Origin: Linyphia triangularis
Taxonomy: Eukaryota > Arthropoda > Arachnida > Araneae > Linyphiidae
Assembly: GCA_963978545.1 (NCBI GenBank)
Contig: OZ021723.1
Location: forward strand, 97,186,002-97,250,001
Length of the DNA stretch: 64,000 bases
Direction of reading: 5' to 3'
Position numbers and translations under genes: made by a program
The notes under the pieces: generated by a model
What the model was told of the DNA's origin: nothing
Database searches by the model: none
The model's input: the letters and a program-made list of their open reading frames with translations, nothing else
Shown here: piece by piece, positions 58,321-64,000 of the stretch
Numbering within the stretch: the stretch's first letter is position 1
Layout of the letters: every line of letters starts with the position of its first letter

Positions 58321-58638
58321 GGTATCGACCTAACGTGAAACATTGATAGCAAAATTATTAAAATTTTGATGATATCGATGTCTGACCGTTGGTCCGTCTG
58401 CCACGTTACATATCGTGCATTCTATTAAAAGTCTGAAAATACTGGATTCAATTTTATTGACACTAAAGAAATATACGCGCGCGATTGAAGAAAAATTAAA
58501 GTATCTGCGAGGGTCTCTTTTAGCATGCTCGATTTTTTCAGGGTTTATTTGCTCCTTTTAGTATGGTAACAATAGTTTCCATGGGAGCGGGGGGAAAAAA
58601 TGCTATGGTTAATCCTCATATTTGGTGAATTTCTAATA

Positions 58639-59295
58639 GTCCGAGAGGCGACTGCAATTTTTGGACCCCATCGAACATCATTCTGAATTTTTTATAGAAA
58701 TTGGAGAAAAGTGAGTAGATTAGGAATCCACTGGTCTGCCTTGGCAAAAATGGCCGAAACTGATCAATAATCGACTTGGAATGAGTTGAACTAAATCCCT
58801 ATTGCCAAATATGTCATAACTTCCCAAAAATAGAACAAACTTTTTCGTCTGGCAACCCACTGCATTTTGATTTTCAATGAGAAAAAGCGCAAATGATTTC
58901 TGATCTTTGGCTCGGAAAACTTGTATCTTTTAAAAGTAAGCCAAATTGGCGACATCAGTTACGTCATAAGTGACGTAATATTTTTTGCCAACTTGGCTCC
59001 CTTTTAATAGATGCAAGTAGACCATCGCCAGATATCTGAATCGTCTGCAACCTTCTTAATTGAAAATTAAAGAGTGAGGGTTACCAAATAAAAAAAATGC
59101 TCATTATTTGGCAAGTTATGGCGCATTTGGCAATTGGATTTAGTTCAACTTATTAAAAGTCGATTTTTGACCAGTTTTTGACATTTTTGCCACGGCAGAC
59201 CAGTGGATTCGTAATCTACTCACTTTTCTCCAATTTCTATAAAAAATTCAGAATGATGTTCGATGGGGTCCAAAAATTGCAGTCGCCTCTCAGTT
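58639..59295. mobile_element. fold-back MITE, copy 3
   Basis: Left GTCCGAGAGGCGACTGCA after TA (58637-58638); right TGCAGTCGCCTCTCAGTT, with the last bases diverged. Core CAGTTACGTCATAAGTGACG. Otherwise collinear with 13957-14615. Confidence 0.88.
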
Positions 59296-60115
59296 TTTAA
59301 GTATTGAATCTATGAATACTTTGATCTTCCTAACTCCACGGACTACTTTTGACCACCTCTAACTACCCGGGTTGAGAATAACATGCTGAAATCCAACACA
59401 ATTAATTTCATAAATCATACATCCAATTAATAAATTTGCATTTTCTAGGGTAACAGTAACATGGAAGATTTCTAACTCATTACGGAAATCATCAAAAGTC
59501 GTGTAAGTCGTAGTTGGTTTATTTAGAAGATTTAAGGAGAAATATAATTATTTCCGGAATAATAAGTATCTTATATTCTGGTTAAAGAAAACTTTTACGA
59601 ATTTGTTTCTCAAATATAGCATATTCCACTTTTCTTCGGCTCACAAGGAGCCCTGCAAGAGAACAGAAACACAAAGTTTCGTCGAATTATCCCAAAACGC
59701 CTCAAGTCCCCAAGATCTTTTAAAAATATCCGATTCGACTCAAATTTCGTTACAGAGATCTTTGTATGTTCGTAGTTCGTTTCACTTTACACCCTATTTC
59801 GATCCTTCATTGTAAAAAAAAGAGCGAACACTTTTGCGAAATACCGATGTCTTTTGTTCGGAACCTCCGGGCATTTTCGGAATCTGCTTCGAATCAGAAA
59901 TAAAAACGACAGAACTCGTAAGATTATTTTAAATAATTATTTTTAAAACGATTCCTTTAGTAAAACAACTTGAAAACTCTTGAAAAAAAAACTTGTTATT
60001 TTTAATAAATGCACATTTTTTTTTCTTTTAGAATGCAATTCTAATGCTCGACTTTTTAAACGCGAAGTTGGCAAATTTATTCGTACGTTCATTCCTCGTT
60101 AATTATTAACTAATA
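59296..60115. other. AT-rich DNA, nothing recognised
   Basis: No supported gene or element. Confidence 0.6.
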
Positions 60116-60430
60116 GAGTGTGAGGCAACTGGAAGTTTAGGTATCCCATCAAAAATCATTATGATTTTTTTTATAGAATATAGAGAAATGCCAGTAGATA
60201 ATTAATATATTGGTCTGCTTGGACAAAACTGGCCGAAACTGTAAAAAATAAAAATGAATTTGAACTAAATCCGATAGCCAAATATGTCAAACCTTGCCCA
60301 AATAATGAGCATTCCTCCTTTATGTGGCAATCCCCTCCCCTCTTCAATTTGCAATGGGGAAAAGTGCAAGCGCTATTTATTATACGGGGGAAAATACTTC
60401 TATCTTTTAAAAGAGAGCCAAACTTTCCAT
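60116..60430. mobile_element. half of a fold-back MITE, old copy
   Basis: One arm only, diverged: GTGAGGCAACTGGAAGTTTA, TTGGTCTGCTTGGACAAAAC, CAAATATGTCAAACCTTGCC and AAGTGCAAGCGCTATTTATT follow the left arm of 58639-59295 in order and stop near the centre (TTTTAAAAGAGAGCCAAAC). Confidence 0.7.
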
Positions 60431-60490
60431 TCGCCTGAGGAACATACTGGTAAAAATACACGGGCACAGGTCTCGTCTACTCCTATTCTT

Positions 60491-61356
60491 CACTGTTAAA
60501 AATTTAGCTCCACCCTGCACCAAAAAATTGGTACCCATTTAGCTGCAACCAACATTTAGTGCTTAGTTGTACCATTCAATCGTGAAACTAAGCACCAAAT
60601 GTTGGTTGCAGCTAAATGGGTACCAATTTTTGGTGCAAGGTGGAACGAAATTTTTAACACTAGATTGCCTAAGCAAGTCATTTTGACTGCTTTTGAATTT
60701 CAATTAAAAAATAATTATTTAAATAATGGCACAGCTTCTTATAATTTTGTGACTTTTTCTACAAAATATAAATGGGTTAATTAATCATTGTTGTTGCCCC
60801 CCCCCCCCCTCCTTCACTTCCGGTATATATATGTGTGTTATACCTATATTGCCGAAAAGCAGTCAATATTGACTGCTTGGAAAAGACCAGTTCGGCTCTG
60901 GATTGGAATAACATGATAACATACAAGTTCATGATAAATTGTCAATTTCGACATATACTTGATAAGTTGCAGTTGTTCAATAACTAAAGTTATTGTTATT
61001 GTTATTCGAATCTTTATGCCAGGCCTGGCCACTCGCTTTGTTCCCTTTGAACGCGCTGTAACGTAATTCAGATGGGAAAGAGGATCACTGAGTGTATGAT
61101 CTCATACTGTAATCGATATGGCTAAAATGTCCAGATGATGTATAAATTATTTTTTTTCGAACTGAAATACTTTTTTTTTATTGTTAATATTTATTAATAA
61201 CTTGTTATATGACTGTAAGTGATATAAAATATATTAAAAATTACTGTTAAACAAATTTCTTTGAGCATTAGTTATTTTTTCACAATGCAGTCATTTTGAC
61301 TGCTTTCAGGCAATATAGGTATATACTAAGCTCCCGTCTTTCTAGTGTTAACAGTG
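60491..61356. mobile_element. hairpin MITE split by a TTAA element
   Basis: The left arm CACTGTTAAAAATTTAGCTC to TAGTGCTTAG (60491-60566) pairs with CTAAGCACCAAATGTTGG to AAATTTTTAA (60588-60657), and the last bases of the right arm, CAGTG, lie beyond the inserted element (61352-61356). Without the insert it is about 170 bp, nearly a complete hairpin. Confidence 0.82.
60658..61347. mobile_element. 690-bp piggyBac-like element with TTAA TSD
   Basis: TTAA at 60654-60657 and 61348-61351; the ends are CACTAGATTGCC and TTTCTAGTG. Subterminal GCAAGTCATTTTGACTGC and GCAGTCATTTTGACTGC, and an inner GCAGTCAATATTGACTGC (60859-60876), are imperfect palindromes that could bind a transposase. Inner CCTATATTGCCGAAAAGCAG (60843-60862) is inversely related to CTTTCAGGCAATATAGGTAT (61303-61322). 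No transposase is present. Confidence 0.8.
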
Positions 61357-61399
61357 TTGGTAGTAGTGCTCTATCTAAAGCTCTTATTATACAGAGCCA

Positions 61400-62055
61400 C
61401 TCCTGTATTGGGCGTTCGCCTCAGTAAATGGTAGTGGAATAGTACCATTTTCATATTTACATTAATTTGAAAAAATAGCCAGTCTGATGATATGTTTGGC
61501 GATAAAAAAACGCCAAAATGGCGATATACTTTTAGGTTGCTTATACATTATACTTTCTTGTAAGTGAAACAGAGAAGGGGGGGGGGGAACAGTCGTTGAT
61601 AAACAATGCTCAAAGGAAGAAAACTCCCATTTAAAGACATTCGTTTTTCAAATTTTTACTCCGTTATAGCATTTTTAAGGGAATTTCGGAGGTGGGGATG
61701 TTAAGAATACCTTAAGGGGCATTACCATAGCGATTTTCATCAAAATCGTTAGACATTTTTTTAGCAATTACTGAAAAACATGATTTTTTCACGTTTTGCG
61801 CATGTGCAATATTGACGAAAACCTGAATGACAGGAACCACGGCCACCACTAACCCGTACACCATATTTGAACATCGCAGATCGATTCGTTCGAGAGTTAT
61901 GCTGACCACGTACACATAGACATATTTTTTCTAGATCACTTTTTTGAAATCAAGATGTTCCAAAACTTGGAGAAATACAATATATATATATATTTTACCG
62001 TAAAACAATACTTTCACTACTCCATGTTAACATATGGGTAATTGAAAGTAAAAAT
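61400..62055 (+). repeat. family F dispersed repeat copy
   Basis: Contains ACGCCAAAATGGCGATATAC, GGAATTTCGGAGGTGGGGAT, TTTTTTAGCAATTACTG, GAGAGTTATGCTGACCACG and CATATGGGTAATTGAAAGTA in the same order as 51584-52770. Confidence 0.65.
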
Positions 62056-62453
62056 ATAGAGCATAAGTTCATCTAACAAAAGAATAGATAAAACAATAAG
62101 ACTGAATAGAACTTAAGTAATTAAATAATGACAACAATAAAAATATTTTTACCAATCATCATCTTCAACGATTCTAACCCAGACAAATAAAGATTATTTC
62201 CGAGCAGTATTATTATTGCAATCCCAACCCTGAAATGGCTGCTGCTCCCATAGTATGTTAATTGAATCAGTAGTGTCATTGAGTGGTCAGAAAAGGATAT
62301 AAAAACAAAAAGTAAGGTAAAGACGACAAAAAAAAAGAAAAAAAAAAACAGCAAGCGGCAAGTTTAAAAAAAATCACATTTTTTTTTTTTTTTTTAATAC
62401 TTTTTAAAAAGTCTATATTTTTGGAATTAAAATGTTTGATAAATAATAAACTA
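62056..62453. other. AT-rich DNA, nothing recognised
   Basis: Poly-A and poly-T runs at about 62328-62350 and 62379-62396; no feature. Confidence 0.55.
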
Positions 62454-62710
62454 GGGGTGTGGAACATCGCGCAATTTTCAATTACACTATATTACTGATG
62501 TGGATTTGTGCCATTTTCGTTTTTATATTTCCATCATTCGTTTAGTAAAAATGGCCAGTTTGCTATATTTTTTATGTTAATTCTTATATAATTTTTTTTC
62601 TTTTTTTAAAAAAAGAAAAAAAATTATATAACTTTGCCAAAAAAGGAATTTTGGCGATATACTTATCGATAATTCTTATATTATCCTTTCTTGTAAGTGA
62701 AACTGAGCAG
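62454..62710 (+). repeat. family F dispersed repeat, left part
   Basis: GGGGTGTGGAACATCGCGC to TTTCTTGTAAGTGAAACTGA, truncated on the right. A perfect palindrome sits in it (62584-62631). Confidence 0.65.
62584..62631. repeat. 48-bp perfect palindrome
   Basis: TTATATAATTTTTTTTC then TTTTTTT is followed with no spacer by its exact complement, centre between 62607 and 62608. It would form a cruciform or snap-back hairpin. Confidence 0.95.
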
Positions 62711-64000
62711 AGATGAAAAAACGATCGAATAAATACCAACATTTGAATAAAGCAATGCGTTTAAGTTGAGAAACAATGCATAACCATGGGTAGCGATAAG
62801 ACTATATGTGCAAGTTTTATTTTGAAATATTGTACCTTTCTAAATTTTCTACATAAAATGCAATATTATTAATTTAAGAATATAATAACAATGGTGGTAA
62901 TTTTTATTTTCTTTACATAAGCAATACTGTATAATTTAAAAAAAAAAAAACACAGTTTATAAGTTGTATTTGTAGTTCTGATAAAAACAAATTTTGCTAT
63001 TACAATGAGTAAACATCAAAACCAATAATACGTATTAATATATAAATGTAAAATTGTATTATTTGAATTGCTAATAAGCCATTTTAAAACAGCCAAATGA
63101 ATTCCTATGAAGCATACACTAAAAACATTCATAGTAAATATTATGGGGAATTACATTATCAAAATGTGGTAAAATGTAAGATTATTATAATTTATTTAAA
63201 GTAGAATTGAAAATTATTAATGGAAGTTGTTAAAAGTTTGGATGGGTTGTAAATAAATTTGACAATTGCTAACCATAGGTAGAAATACGAGCAGCTTGTG
63301 ATGACATTACACCCCCCCCCCCCCACCCCTCTCCCTACCTTATATAAGAAAATTTATATTTTCGACCATTCGTTGCAGCATATTATATGTCAATAGTAGA
63401 GAAAGGTGCAGCATAGTAATATTAAAAATTTATCAAATCTCTTTTTTAAATTATGAATTTTGATGCAACAATCAAAATACATGAAAATACAGGCAAACTC
63501 AAGAGTGTTTATTTGATCGATATATAATTATATATATCTCAAAAATTTCAGAAAATAGAAAGAAAAAAAAAATTGATTTTCATCCTATTTGAATAGCATT
63601 GGACACAATTTGAAACAACAGTCTTTCTATAATTATTCTCGTTAAGCATTTCCAACTTTCATTGAGTTTACGCGAGAGAAATTAAATATCTCAGAGGGTT
63701 GAGAAGATGAAGACTATCTGGTGCGACAACCATCTGCTTATCGCAAAATTTTCAGACAAACAGGGACATTTTGAGTCAGCAGGATTTTTAAAAAAAAAAT
63801 TAAACATGTAGCCTTTAATTTCTAATTACTTTATATAATTAATTTTATTCAAATGGAATGAACTTTATTTTTTGGACCTTTCCAGTCTGGGATGCAATTT
63901 TTTTTTAATTATCCCCATTTATCATTTTTCTCTTGATGTACATGTGAGCAGGAAGCTCCATGCCAAATTTCAATACTTTGAGCATTTAGAAATCAGAAAC
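62711..64000. other. AT-rich DNA, nothing recognised
   Basis: A C homopolymer at about 63312-63325; no gene or element borders to the window end. Confidence 0.55.

Overview
This is AT-rich eukaryotic nuclear DNA with introns, short interspersed retroposons, cut-and-paste transposons and a Helitron, and no sign of bacterial or organellar gene organisation. The receptor gene (GC-rich exons in AT-rich introns) and the mix of Tc1/mariner, hAT, piggyBac/Kolobok-like, Helitron, tRNA-SINE and LINE copies suggest an arthropod; an arachnid such as a spider is my best guess, but that is an inference from style, not from a diagnostic marker.

The only host gene I can support is the 3' part of a rhodopsin-class neuropeptide-type GPCR on the + strand. 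Three coding exons (29797-30002, 36895-37030, 38644-38976) join in phase and give extracellular loop 2 to the C-terminus (TM5, TM6 with CWAP, TM7 with NPCVY, helix 8, stop). Exons for TM1-TM4 were not found; they lie upstream, possibly outside the window. A four-copy 196-bp tandem array abuts the first exon's acceptor. Directly behind the stop codon, about 1.1 kb holds several decayed tandem copies of the TM7/C-terminal coding segment plus its 3' flank.

Nearly everything else recognisable is mobile DNA, much of it nested. The left end (about 1.6-9.1 kb) has a 6.7-kb DNA transposon (inverted ends TAGGGTGGAACG, 8-bp target duplication ATAAACAT) carrying a broken, unfamiliar RNase-H-like transposase. 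It is interrupted by a second 8-bp-TSD element (itself carrying a Tigger-like MITE) and by a dead Tc1 element that sits inside the transposase reading frame; its right edge abuts a deleted mariner, which contains a further MITE. Other elements with exact boundaries: hAT-type elements at 11.6, 25.2, 26.1 and 54.1 kb; TTAA-type elements at 47.7, 49.4, 54.4, 54.8 and 60.7 kb; a Helitron at 16.3 kb; three 0.66-kb fold-back MITEs at 14.0, 28.2 and 58.6 kb; tRNA-SINEs at 13.4, 18.6, 19.1, 24.6, 31.0, 33.3, 42.3 and 48.9 kb; LINE 3' ends at 10.2, 23.7 and 34.0 kb; and a solo LTR at 22.8 kb. Large AT-rich stretches between them show nothing I can name.

There is no operon-like cooperation of genes. 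The biological content is one receptor gene whose introns and flanks are being remodelled by insertions and local tandem duplication.
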